A stretch of DNA of 64,000 bases from Lactarius indigo (lineage: Eukaryota; Basidiomycota; Agaricomycetes; Russulales; Russulaceae): positions 34,401 to 98,400 of the forward strand of contig JAFKAC010000166.1 in the NCBI GenBank assembly GCA_025766275.1. Reading direction: 5' to 3'. This document shows positions 22,217 to 34,510 of this stretch, piece after piece (within the stretch, counting starts at the first letter, position 1; each line of letters opens with the position of its first letter). A program made the position numbers and the translations under genes. The notes beneath the pieces are model-generated. The model saw only the letters and a program-made list of their open reading frames with translations. It was not told where the DNA came from and did not search any database.

Positions 22217-23900
22217 TCACAAGCCAAGAAGTACACCTGATGGCTCTAGGTCCTCGAAATTTTCGGAAAATCCTTTGTAGATCAGGTTACCCCGAAGAAA
22301 GGTCCGCTCCACTCTCCCGGAGAGTACCTGGCCTTCGTATGGCGTGAGTTTGTTTTTGAACCGAAGCGATCCTTGCGTGACCTGACTCTGCGTTCAGAGG
22401 AATGGAGCCCAGAAAGATGGGGACCTCACGATATATTCAGCATCCGGGTCCCAAATGATCAAGTCGGCGTCATATCCAACCGCGACCTTTCCCTTCCTAT
22501 CGGCGAGACCCGCGTGACTTGCGGTTGTCTGGCTCGTCCATTGTAGAACCGTTCCGATGGGCACGTTACGCTTCCGTGCCTCCGTCCACAGCAGACTCAA
22601 ACCAAGTCCGAGTGTGCTTATGCCTCCCCATGCTCTCATGATGTCGCCATCGTCCAGCTTTTTCAGCTCCGCAACGCACGGACTATGGTCTGAGACGACA
22701 CAGTCGATAGTTCCATCGAGCAAGGCGGCCCATAGTGCCTCGCGATTCGCGTCGTCTCGAATTGGTGGGCAACATTTAAACTCGGGGCGGCCATCGGGGA
22801 TGGTACCTGAGGCCAGGCAAAGGTAATGAAAGCATGTCTCAACAGTGAGCTTCTGGCCGGCAGCCTTGGCGCCGCGAATGATCGGCAGGGCACTTGCTGC
22901 AGAAAGATGCACGATGTGACAACGGAGGGTGGGATATTCCCTCTGCAGATCGGCGATGCGCGAGATAGCATCTACCTCAAATGCTTCTGGACGCGAGTTG
23001 AGAAATGTGCCGTACCGCGTCGGGTCTTCGAGAGTCGGCGACCCAGAATGATTGTCCACCTCGGCATGAAACAGGAGAACAGATCCCGTATCCTATTTTC
23101 TTGTCGGCCGAAACACTCCGGAAGATTACTGCGGACACCCTCGTACCTTGAGCGCGTCCATAGCTGGTCGCAAATCACTTTCAGAAACGCAAGGGAATTC
23201 CTATATGGCCGATTGTTGAGCACGAAACGGGTCCCATGAGAGAGACCAGCCAGAGGTATCTACCTCGACACCGCTTTCAATCATGAAACATTTAAATCCC
23301 TTGACACCAGCGTCGACCAATTTGATCAATTCGCCCTGGGCAGGCACCGTGAACCTCATAAACGATCTGGGAAAATAATATAATATGTATACTTGATTGC
23401 CGGGAATTACACCACCCCAGAATGCGACATCTGTCCAGCATTGCGAGCGCGCCGCATGACGCTTAACTTCAAGATTTTCCACCGAGGTCGTTGGTGGTAT
23501 CGAGTTGAGTGGCATGTCCACAACCGTGGTGACCCCCCCAGATGCTGCTGCGCGAGTGCCTGTCCAAAATCCTTCCCAGTCCGTCCGCCCGGGTTCGTTA
23601 AGGTGTACATGCGCGCTGAAATAGTATTCACCCGAGTGATTGGACACGCGAACGACTGGTCCAAGATTGCACGTACTCGACTAGCCCCGGAAGGAGATAC
23701 TTGTCGTCGTCAACTTCCACCCAGTGATTGTCTGTGATCTCAGGATAATCTGTCCTGACAAGCCGTTCCGTGTGGACCTCGATTATCTTTCCTGTCTTCG
23801 CAGAGACCAGGACAGTTGCAGGCTGCGGTACCTGGGATCCAGGAAGTAGTACATTGTTTCCTGTGTAGACTCGAGTATGGACGTCAATCGTGGCAGCCAT
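22217..23900 (-). CDS. allantoinase
   Basis: The exons read [32 protein letters not shown] spliced to [15 protein letters not shown], then [95 protein letters not shown] and [16 protein letters not shown]. The metal set of cyclic amidohydrolases is visible: HxH in AHVHL, the carboxylated Lys in GVKGFKCF, His in LLFHAE, His in HIVHLS and Asp in SDHSP. The CFHYL and ISTLG motifs are allantoinase-like rather than dihydroorotase-like. The last exon begins [20 protein letters not shown] and ends VLLGL at 22217. It hydrolyses allantoin to allantoate. A longer start at 23948 is possible. A Dal5-like permease lies 7.7 kb upstream on the same strand. Confidence 0.9.
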
Positions 23901-25019
23901 CGTACAAGTGTGCTGGCGTGTCCTGGTTAGGGTTCCCTTTGTCGTCATGGTTCCTCACTCGACTATCATACAGTAGTAACTTATGGGCTCGTCAGATTGG
24001 TCCATCACGCGCCTCTGTGCTCTACCACCGCTCCACCGTGGTGCGATTCCAGTGACAGTAATCCGTGAACAGCGGCGATCGTCTGGAGTCTAAATGGGTA
24101 CGTGGCTTGGCTACGGTCACGGTTGTGATTCGAAACACAACAGACGCTGGTCGGGATCATTCTACGCTTAAGCGCTGCTGCCCGAGTACTTCAAGGAATA
24201 CGCACGTGCGTGCTGGGCCTTTACCCCGTCGGTCGGAGAACTATTAAACACGACTGCGTTACAGACTATCTCAACAAAGTCGTAAGTTGGGCAACCGGTT
24301 CACCCTCGACCTTTCGACCCTTTGACCGTCGCGCGCTCTACTTTCACCGCACCGTTTACATACACCTGATCCACCCCACAACTACACCCAGCTCGCTGAG
24401 GAACGACTGGCACTAACAATCCCATCTCGGCGATGGCCCGAAGCATCACCCAAGGGAGAGAAACGGTGCAGACTGAATAATCGGTGATCCTAGATCTAGG
24501 GCGAGTAAGGGTCGCAAGGGCCCGAGCACAGTGTAACTCTTTCGTTTCATCAAAAAGATGAGAGAACGAGGTCGGTTGGCATTCGGTCGCCAGTACAACG
24601 AGTTAATTGAGGTCAGGTACACAACACGAGTGCGGGACTAATCGGCACATGCAGGAAGGGTGCTCCTGGTTGAAAATGAGTTACTCTGTATCTCTGGAAA
24701 CAGAGGTATCGTATCGTTCTAGGGGGTTTATACCCGAGATCCGCCAAATAATGTGGATCTGCGATGAAAATTGTGGTTTCGTCACTCTGCCGTGAGTATG
24801 ATCGCTAATCCAGGGTCCATGCAATCGCTGATAACCGGTCTCAGGCTTCATCTCTGTAGTCTTCCGCCTCTACCTTGTTACCTTGAGATAGCAAACCAGA
24901 TGTACTTAGCGAAAATCTGAAGTGATCCTCTGAAGTGATCCATATATTTGCATCGTGTAACGAAAGGATCCTATCGACGGTTGCGAGTTTCTCTGGTTCG
25001 GTAAGGGAAATGTAGACAG
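23901..25019. other. intergenic spacer between allantoinase and the NLR gene
   Basis: I see no gene in this stretch. The final 100 bp (about 24930-25019), next to the NLR stop, resembles the sequence at about 34540-34640 beside the NLR pseudogene, so the duplication extends past the coding end. A tRNA-like fragment near 24020 was examined and rejected. Confidence 0.45.
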
Positions 25020-28000
25020 TTAGGTATGACAGTCTTTGGGTTGTGGACTATTCTCCTCTCTGGCGCGATTGCGATGGTCTGAAATCAACTGTATGATCTC
25101 GTGAGATGGTCCATCAGTTGATGCCGCAATCTCGGATGGTGTCCGACCCATGTCGTCCTCTGCATCTGCACTTGCACCATGCTTGAGTAGAAGGCGCACC
25201 ATGGCAATCTCGTCCCTGCGCATCGTACGTTGAGACGACGCTAGGTGCAGTGGCGTCGAGTTGCTCTGGTCCCGTGCGTTTACATCCGCCCCGTGCTGGA
25301 TTAACACCTGCAAGGCATCGGCACGCAAGAGTCTCGACGCCAGGTGTATCGGGGTTGTGTCGTCCTTGTCCCGTGCGTTCACGTCCGCCCCGTGCCGGAG
25401 TAACAGCTGCATAGAACGAGCAGTTGTAGGCGTATTATAACTCGGACAAGACGATGCTTGATGCAACGGTGTCGAGTGACTCTTGTCCCGTACAGTTACA
25501 TCCGCACCGTGCTGGATTAACAGCTGCACGGTATCAGTGGTCCCGCAGAACGACGCATGATGCAATGGCGTTGAGTCGTTCTCGTCCCGTGCGTTTACAT
25601 CTGCCCCGTACTGGATTAACACCTGCAAGACATCAGCACGCCACTGTCTCGATGCCAGGTGTATCGGGGTTGTGTCGTCCTTGTCCCGTGCGTTCACGTC
25701 CGCCCCGTGCCGGAGTAACAGCTGCATAGAATCAGCATTTGTATCTGTATTCCAATTCCGACAAGACGATGCTTGATGCAACGGTGTCGAGTGACTCTTG
25801 TCCCGTACAGTTACATCCGCACCGTGCCGGATTAACAGTTGCACGGTATCAGTCCTCCCGCAGAACGACGCATGATGCAATGGCGTTGAGTCGTTCTCGT
25901 CCCGTGCGTTTACATCCGCCCCGTTCCGGAGTAATATTTCTGCAGCTTCAGCCCTGGCATCCCACAAATCGACAACCAAGTCAGAATTATCCTGTCCTGT
26001 TATATCAGCCCAATCATGGATGAATAATTGTACAAATCCAGCACACCGTCGTCGACAATGCCAGGTGCAATGGTGTCGAGTTTCTTTTGTCCCTGGCGTT
26101 TATGTCCGCCCCGTGCCGTATCAACAGCCCCATAGATTCGACTCTCGCCCAGGAAGATGCTAGATGCAACGGCGTTGAGTTGCTCTCGTCCCGTGCGTTT
26201 ACATCTGCACCGTTCCCAATTAATACCTGCGTAGCTTCGACTTTAGTATTCCAGATCGTGTGTGAGTCATACTGCCCTGTGCATCAGCCTGGATGAAAAA
26301 CTGCACAGATTCTGCCTCACCGTTAACGCCAGATGCAATGGCGTCGAGCTTTCCTTGTCCCGGGCTTTTACATCTGCCTTGTGCTGGATTAATAGTTCCA
26401 CGGACTTGGCTCCACCTGAGCGCGATGCAAGGTGCAATGGTGTCGAGTTGCTATTGTCCCGCATAGTTACATCTGCCCCTTGCTTGAGTAGCCATTTGAC
26501 AGCGTCAACGTGTTCATCAACCAATAACGTCCGGTTGTTATAGCTTGCAAGTTCTATAACCGCACCATGCTGATGTAGTAGCTCTGCAACGTGAAAGTGT
26601 CGGTTATGTAGTGCTGCTGCCAATGGACTGCGATGTCGGCCACCCCTAGCGTTTACATCCTGTTGATTCTTGACGACGAGATGTTCTGCCAAGTCACGAA
26701 ATCCACATAATGAAGCATAATATAGTGGAGCTGCTGCATCAATTTCCGTGTACCAGCCACCAGAGTCAATGTCGTACACCTTGAGCCACGCCGAAAAATA
26801 TGGCTCAGACTGGTCAAAAAGGCGTTGCATCCCATCTCCAATACGTAACGATACCTCCCCAAACTGGGCATGGTCCACCCAGTTCCTAGCGGCATATCGG
26901 GCCAGATGAAAACAACTATGGGCCCTATAGTTAGGAAACCGGTTGTTCGAGATGTTGTCGTCCAAATGGAGTAGAGTTGCCAGGCATGCTTGTGCGAGAG
27001 TTGCATGTGCGGGCTCGGGAAGGATATGAAAGTTCGAAATGTCCCCGACTCGAGTGGAAAGGCGATCCGACGTCAAGAATTCTTTCACCGAGAAGTGCGA
27101 AAATTGCACGATCCGAGAACCGCGGTCGTTCACTATAGTGATTAAGCTAGAGCAAGTGATCATCAGAGCTTGTTGCCGATCCTGCGACTGCCAGTCCTCG
27201 CCAAACTCCGGTATTCCTTTGGTCGCCTTAAAATCAAGGGCGAGAACCTCTGAGAGCTCCTCGATTTCAAGTGGCCGACTCGCCACAGCGAGACATTGTA
27301 GGATCCGACGAGCGAGATCTCCATCGGCCTTCCCGATTTCCCTCAATATCCGCTCGTATGTCTCGTCCAAAGTTTTCGGCAATTCATGCAGTTTCTTCCG
27401 AATACTCGATTGAAGACAATTCTGTAGCACTTCAAGCTGGCAATAAACCCATCGAAACCTGTTAAATGACGTAAACCTGCCTCATCAACGTTGTGAAACA
27501 TTCTCACATTCCGTCAGCTTTGTCCGAGAGCGTCTTGATAACAAGTTCTTTCTCCTCCATCCTCCACCTGCTCATCGCCGCACCCGAGTCAGAGTAGACG
27601 ACAGATCTGACATATGCGATGATGTCTTCCTTTTGCCCGCTTTCATCGTGAAGGGAAACTGGATAAAATGCGAGCGGCTCGATGACGTCCCTGATGTCGA
27701 CCTCCGGACGACTAGTCGCACATATATGAAGAGTTTGCAACTGAAGGTCAATGAGCTCCTTCACAAGATTAAGGACCCGTCTACGGGTGGATGGGAATTC
27801 AGAAGTGTTGGGACATTCGTCGAGGGCATCCAAGATAAGATAAACTGGGCCTTGGTTGGGAAGGGTAAGCATCTCCTTCAGGCATTGCGTCAATGCACTA
27901 TCACTGGGCTGACGCGCGCCATTGTCGTGTGCCTCATAGAGGCGGAAGAGTATATCGCAAAAAGGACCAGAACGAGCGGAGAGTTGAACGAGAAGGGAGG

Positions 28001-29348
28001 TGAGTAGATTGCGGCGAGATTGCTTGTCGGTATCTCGAAAGTCAAAATAAAAGTACGCCATGTACGCCAATCCGGCCTCGTACAGGGCTGAAATGTCCTT
28101 AATGATGGCGGAGCTGCTCCAGGTTCATAAGTTTCCTATACCGCCAGGGTTAAGGGACCAACCATATGATGCTCTTTCCAGAGCCCGCTACACAGTAGGG
28201 AGTTCATTAGATGAGCGAAGCGATCAAGACTAAAAGGGACATACGCTTTCCATGGATCCACAACAGCGAGCCAGTAACCTTCCATTTCTTGAAGATGCCC
28301 CCTCGAAAGAACCATTCCGCGGTTCCCTCATGCTGACAATCGCATGCGACGTTGTAATTTATAGACGGATCCGGTGGGGATTGCCATTTTCTTAGGTTCT
28401 CCCGCATTTTGCTCCCTGAGATCTTGTTAAGTACCCGACGGCCAACGAAGGTGGGACTAATGACTAACGTTTCACGTCATCTACATCGTTGCTGACACCC
28501 GTCAACTTGACGTCGATTGCGTGGGTGTTCTTCAAGACCTGGGTATTCGCTATCCGAGCCTCTTCGTTGGTCAGTTTGTCAAGTCTCTTTAGTGCGTCTT
28601 TCATGTCTGTCCGTCCTGCCAGCTTCTTCAGAAATCTTTCTGGACCGATATCAGCCAGGGGTAACGTAAGACGAAGGTTCAACTCACTCGCTCGACTTTG
28701 TTTGGACTCCTTGGTCGCGATCGCAAGGATATCCAGCACCTCAACCATTATCTTCGCCATCGTGTCCTTCATCGCCGGTGTTGGTGGGACTTCAGTGTAA
28801 ATCTCAAGCCGTTTGAAGAAGCTTTCGATTTGTTCGAAGATATCGATGAGCGTGCCTTGATCCTCGTTGAGATCTTTAGCTGCCTAATTGTCATTGAACA
28901 TTACAAGATTCCGGGCGAAAGGCTAAACGGGGTCACTTACCAAGAGGAGGACACCAATGCCCGCAAATATCACTGTTGCAGGTGGGAATATCTGCCACAT
29001 TGGTATCAGAATAAGATCACTGACAGATTCGTTGGTGTTTACCACGCCGACGCCTTCACCAAGCGTCCCAGAGAACGCACACAGAACGTTAATCGTTGGG
29101 TTTAGCCACTTTTTAAAACCCTCGTCAGCGTTCGGGTTGATTTGGCCACGGAGAAGGTCCAGAATGGTGTCGGGAGAACCGCAGGTTTTGAGTTGAGCGA
29201 AGAGGGCATGGCTCTCGAGACTTTGTTTGGTCTTTTTCTTGTACGCCTCCAGGGCAGTTTCAAGGATGACTTTGAAATTGCAAGAGTCAGTCGGTGGGGT
29301 AGTCTGGCTACTCTGGACCATCGAGCTAGAAGTTGGAGGTTGACTCAT
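25020..29348 (-). CDS. STAND/NLR-type receptor: Goodbye - NACHT - ankyrin repeats
   Basis: The N-terminal exon (start 29348) reads MSQPPTSSSMVQSSQTTPPT, then LEAYKKKTKQSL and GVLLL spliced to AAKDLNEDQGTLIDIFEQIE, FFKRLEIYTEVPPTPAM, IMVEVLDILAIATKE and DALKRLDKLTNEEA. This is the fungal Goodbye domain found at the N-terminus of NLR-like proteins. A NACHT ATPase follows. Its Walker A motif is rebuilt across an intron as IHGKPGSGKSII (around 28180-28260) and Walker B is VYLILDALDEC. A helical region (YCQLEVLQNCL, LPKTLDETYERILREI) leads to ankyrin repeats of the form LLxxGADVNARDxxxSTPLHLAS, at least ten, down to 25020. Between 25954 and 26320 the reading frame breaks unless two introns (26227-26320 and 25954-26056) are assumed. 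Fungal NLRs act in non-self recognition and regulated cell death; that role is inferred from the family. The product is about 1200-1300 aa. Confidence 0.82.
25301..25930 (-). repeat. two tandem 315-bp ankyrin-coding units inside the NLR gene
   Basis: The sequence from 25301 recurs from 25616 with a period of exactly 315 bp (105 codons, three ankyrin repeats). Landmark strings such as acgatgcttgatgcaacggt appear at about 25451 and 25766, and long stretches are identical at DNA level. The differences concentrate in short helix-turn segments: CRNWNTDTNAD in one unit against CPSYNTPTTAR in the other. The exact period keeps the frame, which fits unequal crossing-over of whole repeat triplets. Confidence 0.85.
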
Positions 29349-31615
29349 GTTGAGGGGGTGATCGTAATGTCGTGTGAATGGGGTTGGGAGAAGTCACTGG
29401 TGAGCACCTTGGTGAGTACACACAACGCCTTAAGTTAACTTAGACAAGTCCCAAACTTGAAGACGCTGGGCCCATTGTTAGACGCCCGAGGCACAGGTCC
29501 GGGCAAATAATTGGTTATTTGCTGGAAGCAACGAGCACTGCTGTTCCTTGTTCTTATTTTCTACACAAAGTGCTTTTATTCCCAACGTGGTTGGTTATCT
29601 TGACGATTTCCCAATAAGAATAAGGAGATTTACGTTCTAGTCATAGAGGTGTCACCGGTAGGTAGTAGGCAGTCGCCCATGCAGCGGGTTGAGGATCAAG
29701 AATGAGCTGCACAAGATAGGACTGGGACCACTGGGAGTCGCTCAAAATAATCAACGAGTTGTACATGCGAGAGACATATGCCAACTTGACCACGGCTACG
29801 AGTGAGATCAATCGGTCATCCAGCGGCTGGTCAATCTCAACAACCTGTTACGCAAAAAGTGATTACGAAAGTGAAGGAGTTTGCCTGCATCATCCTCAAA
29901 TAGAGTCTCAAGATGATCGATCGCCCATTTTGAACAAAGGAGAGTTGAAACATATGGGGTGAGAGATACTATAAAAGCGAGGTATAGAAAATAGTATAAA
30001 GCGGTGTATTTGAAGAAAGAAGAGGGCGGTGTTTGATTACGTCCGAGTCCTCGTGAAGATCAGATTGGTCGGCACTCGGTCCGCTAGTATCCCGGGCCTC
30101 CAGTACCGCTCCTTCTCCTCTGGTCCATGTCTCTCCTTCCCAGCTCAACGGGAGGGTGAACGTGAGAGAAAACTGACCCACCCCGAAAAACCCGACATGG
30201 TCTGTCTGGAAGAATCCTGCGTAGGCCTTGCAATTGGCTTAGGGGCAAAGTAGTTGAGTTCACCCCCGTTACTCACCCCATAACCCAGCCCTTACGTTGA
30301 CCCTTCTTGTTGTACCTTCTTTTTCGATACCCTCCGAAATATGCAATAATTTGTGGCCGACCCAAGATCTAATTCTGTCTACAGTCTTTCTGGACGGTAC
30401 CACCTAAGCACGAATCATTTTGATATTACGACTCGAAGGTCTTGAATAGGGCTGAGTAAAGGTTTGTCGTGGTCCCTACCTGATTTGCTAGCCAGATCTC
30501 GGCAAGATGTTGATGTTTACAATGATTAGTCTTGAGGACGCCAAAACGGTTGCACCATTGCCTCTTCTCCTACTCCAGGTGTTGTCACAGCATTTCTGCT
30601 ATCGGTATGGCTACTGTCATCTTTGACAAATTTCCGGTTGTGCTTACCAGAAGTCAGTGCAAGGTTCTGCAACCGGAATTCCTGAAAGGGATGGAACAAC
30701 GTCTCGTCATCACATATGACGCAAGCAGACACAAAACTCACGAGGACTGTTGAGAATCGAATTTAAACTGTTGAAATGGACGCTTCGGGTTCGGCCGAGG
30801 TGGAGCAAAGCGGTACTCGATGACGGCGCATGTTTTAGGAACTGGCTGGCGGTTCACGATTCCTCTCCTTTGGATTTCATCTCGTCCGAATTTCTTACCT
30901 CATCAGGAACTTCTCCTCTTCCACGCATTGAGAAGGGCGCGCGAAGATACGGTCGATCTAAGGAGTCCTCCATGACTGTTGACGGAACCCTTGGCCATCC
31001 CAGTTGTCAGAAGGATTGCAGAAATCACGAGTACTAGCGGTACTGTTCAACCAGCCACCATGTTTCTAAAAAACCAAAAAATACATTTACCTGAGTCTTG
31101 CGGTGCAGAATCCCGTATAGCACTACTTCGGTATTGTAAACTCTTCCATATCTAAACCCTCCCATCGAGTGCCACTGTTTAAGCACTGAAACAAACTACC
31201 AAGTTTATGGTACTCAAATCATGGAGCCAATGATCACTTGCGCCGCATGAAAGAGAGTGGGCATCGACGGAGTAAGAAACTTCCTAACCTCCGTCTCATA
31301 AGTCTCTTATGTTCTGAGCGAACCGTGTATCGGCTTTAATAATAAACGGGACAAACCTCTCTATGCTAATGCACGACGAAGTGCCTCGTCAAGCGTCAAG
31401 CCCAGACCCGAGCATTACACCGGTAGATTGGTTATCCTCGTTCTTGCGTGGACGCCATTGGTCCATTATACAGTACTCTTCATTCACACTCCTTCACGGA
31501 CCAGGTCTACGAAAGAACATATATAACTCGTCACGTTTCGTGGGCTCCTTGCTGATGAACTACTGTAACCTACAACACATCGGCAACCGTTACACTGCAG
31601 TCGACAACCCGCCAT
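29349..31615. other. long spacer upstream of the NLR gene, no supported gene
   Basis: This 2.27-kb region lies between the NLR start and the 3' end of the Dal5-like permease. Short open frames exist (for example 30532-30753 and 30750-31037, both +), but none has a recognisable motif or consistent introns. It may hold the NLR promoter and degraded sequence. Confidence 0.4.
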
Positions 31616-33861
31616 TCAGTAGGCGAAACGGAAGTCCAACCTCTCGTTCCCGACATCCTTCGTAGTCTCGAGATACTCTGCTTGCTCCTGTGAAAAGTGT
31701 CATCAAAGAACCGCCACGGCATGTACTTTTCCGCTGGCATACCTTGGGTGTCATGGAGGACCAAATCTTCTCCCTACGTTGGTTGATGATGCGATAGAAA
31801 AAGAAGGTGAAGAGGTAAAATGTGATGTTCAAGACGCATATCCCGATTAGAATGCGGTTTCCCCTCTTGTCTGTATCCATCCACGCGTTGTCGTACATTC
31901 ACAGGTAGAAAAGAGGAGGACTCACATAGGGGCTTATCGTCTGCCCGATAAATATTCGACTTAACGGTTTGTCAGAGTCAGCCTCAGCGCCTCTCACTAC
32001 AGGTGATCACTTACAGAAATGATGGAGCCGGCTTGGACGAACATGTTATACATTGAGGCTGAAACTGTCCTTGTTCTGACGCTGTACGAGTTGCGGGATG
32101 CCCAGGCAACTTGGATAGGGTGTACATATGGGTAGCCAACGATAAGGGTGACGACGGCGAAGTAAACCCATTGCGACGTCTGCTTGGTGAACGTGTAAAG
32201 TGCGATGAGCAGCGGCAAGGCCCAGAACTGGAGGACGACTGTCGAGAGCACGCGGTTGTCAATAAGCTCACTAAGGTAGCAAGTAGCGAGTAGGCCAATC
32301 GACCCGATCACGTATGTAGGGATGCTTAGGAGATTAGACTGTGTTGTGTTGAACCCAAGATTACGAAGTGAGAGGGTTAAGTAAATGTTAGGAGGTCCAA
32401 CGGGGACTGCGTCGCAAGGGGAAGTGTGCCGATCAGAACGTTTCTAAAAAGGAATAACGCCGGCTACGTACTCATGTGAGTCATTCCCAAGATGTAGAGT
32501 GGCCACATGCGCCAGTCACAAAGGCTTCGCCAAATCATCTTCAGTGTGAGGCCTTGTCGGTTGTGCATATCTGACTTGGATGGATCGTCTCTAAGCACTC
32601 TATTCACCATGATAATCTCCTCTCTGTGAAGAAGTCTGTCAGCCAATATGTACTGATAACTGACGACCAGCCTACCGTTCTGTGAACCAACCATTAGGTC
32701 GGAACCATGCTTTGGTCTGCGTCGGGCCAGCGGGCATCAACACAAAAGACAGGAGACCACACAGGCACGTAAAAACGCCTTCGATGAGGAAGAGGTATCT
32801 CCACCCAGCGACCCCATTTCTTCCGCGTAGTTGTAGGATTCCGGTGGCAATAAAGGCGCCAATGATTTGAGTCGTATAATTTGCAAGCCAAAACCACGCG
32901 AGTCGAATCGGTACTAGACACACTCGACGTGGGTACTCTGATGAGACTTGGGAGTAGGTACTCACGTTCTGTCTTCGTATAGAAATAAGAGAGGTAAAGG
33001 ACGACATCAGGAATGAAACCTCCTTGCATGAAGCCAAGCAGGAATCTATATAAATACGAATTTGGGTCAGGCAGTCTGAAATGGGTGCACGCCGCTTGCT
33101 TGACCTTGTAGCAAGAAATGATGTTCTTCCTGATAACCAGTATTGGCTCAAAGCCACGACACTCCACAGCACCATCTGCATCCGGGTATTGATGAAATTA
33201 AAAGACTTTCTCGGTAGACCAATAATCGTACCTGAGTCGGTATCCAAACATCCGGGCCGACACGCTTGGAGACTATCTGAGCAGGCAATTCCGCACAGAG
33301 AAAAGAAAGTCGGGACAAGGTATTGCCGAGATTGAAGTCATCGGTCGTGATATGCAGGTCCTCTAGAAATGAGTCAGTCAGAGCTTGGGATATGTTGCCA
33401 CGGTCAAGGTCCAGTGCGGAAAACATGATGAAAGTCCATGACATGATCCTGAAATCGATCTTCCGCACGACACGCTGTCGCAGTACGAGATCAACAGTGA
33501 AGAAGCGATGGCACAGGTACGACCTGTAACTTACCTTCTCTTCGCGCCAAGTCCATCGTGCGTTTGGATCAAAGCGGTGCGTGTTCTCATACTTCGGTGG
33601 AGGTCGATAGAGTTCTAGAGTAATCGGGTCATCGAAGACAGAAGGCTGCGTTGCAATCGCATCGGGGTCATGCTTAACCGAGCGCCGCCAGAAACCCCTT
33701 TGCCTGAGTGGACGGCTGTCATCGCCCGGAAGAGCAAGAAGCGGTGGAACGTCTTTCAGTGAGACTTGGGCAAACCCAGAGCTGCGGTCGAGCAGCTTCT
33801 GGTCGAGGAAGTCTCCAGCCGAACCTGGGGCCTCCTCAACTGAGGGTCGTTTAACCGACAT
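31616..33861 (-). CDS. MFS permease, anion:cation symporter family (Dal5/allantoate-type)
   Basis: A long hydrophilic N-terminus (MSVKRPSVEEAPGSAGDF) leads to VVRKIDFRIMSWTFIMFSAL followed by DLDRGNISQALTDSFLEDL, the hallmark TM1 region of Dal5/Tna1-type transporters. Further exons give NTLSRLSFLCAELPAQIVSK, RVGPDVWIPTQMVLWSVVAL, FLLGFMQGGFIPDVVLYLSY and FYTKTE. The second half reads IGAFIATGILQLRGRNGVAG, WRYLFLIEGVFTCLCGLLSF, LYILGMTHM, YVIGSIGLLATCYLSELID and RTVSASMYNMFVQAGSIIS, then DKRGNRILIGICVLNITFY. The C-terminus is rebuilt by an intron as TPKEQAEYLETTKDVGN and ends RLDFRFAY. The family imports allantoate, ureidosuccinate, nicotinate and related anions. An allantoinase 7.7 kb away on the same strand makes a ureide substrate plausible but unproven. 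Confidence 0.85.
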
Positions 33862-34510
33862 GAGTCCCGAGATATTTCAGAAGTCTGATACCCCCGGCTC
33901 AGCGGAATGCGTTGGCGAATGCCCACTGGCGTGCTCCCTTTTTATTCATTTTCTGATACCACACTATCAGCTCAGCGATAGAGAAGATGGCGACTATAGG
34001 CATCAGATGACGCAATGAAAGAACCTCAGTACGCCACACGCCACTGTTGTACCGTGAGAAGTCTTCAGCAAGTTCAAGTTATCTCGGGTGAGCCGGAACC
34101 GAATGTAGTTACAACCGACGGTCCACTCACGGTCCGGGTGCATTACTGTACCGTAATCTCATCACGTGCGCCCTCATGTTTCCTCTCTATCCTCTTGCTT
34201 ACCGCTAGTCGACTATAGAAACGAGTTCCATGTCAGATACTTGTTGTGAAACTTGCGTGGCATTGGAGCCTGCGTCTCTGTCTTGGAGGTTTTTCCTTCC
34301 AGCGAGCTTTTGCAGTGAGGTTGCTATTGCAGCCCGCAGTGACTAGATGCTACACATTCTTGACTCGGAGGTTCGAGCCATTATATTTGCCCATATACTT
34401 CCCTTCAAGTTGTTTTTAATTGCACGCTGAGCAGGCGAAGAAGTTCCTCGCATCCTGGCAACTTTGAACGATAACTATTTGAAAATGCCATATCATTCCG
34501 ACCAAAGAGC
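33862..34510. other. upstream region of the permease and 3' flank of the NLR pseudogene
   Basis: No gene is seen. Two matches to the GATA-factor consensus HGATAR lie close together near the permease start (CTATCA at 33964-33969 and CGATAG at 33976-33981). They could mark nitrogen control, but two short matches are weak evidence. Confidence 0.4.

Noticed and set aside
23985..24060. tRNA-like stretch (GGTGGTAGAGC on the minus strand)
   Set aside because: The presumed D-stem is not self-complementary, no B-box of the GGTTCGANNCC type lies at the right distance, and no acceptor stem forms.
24120..24145. TTCGAAA in a short stem, resembling a T-arm
   Set aside because: The closing base pair next to the loop is wrong and no matching D-arm or anticodon arm lies upstream.
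25454..26023. Plus-strand open frames with repeated MLDATVSSDSCPVQLH-type sequence
   Set aside because: They are antisense shadows of the ankyrin repeats; the repetition comes from the 315-bp units of the NLR gene.
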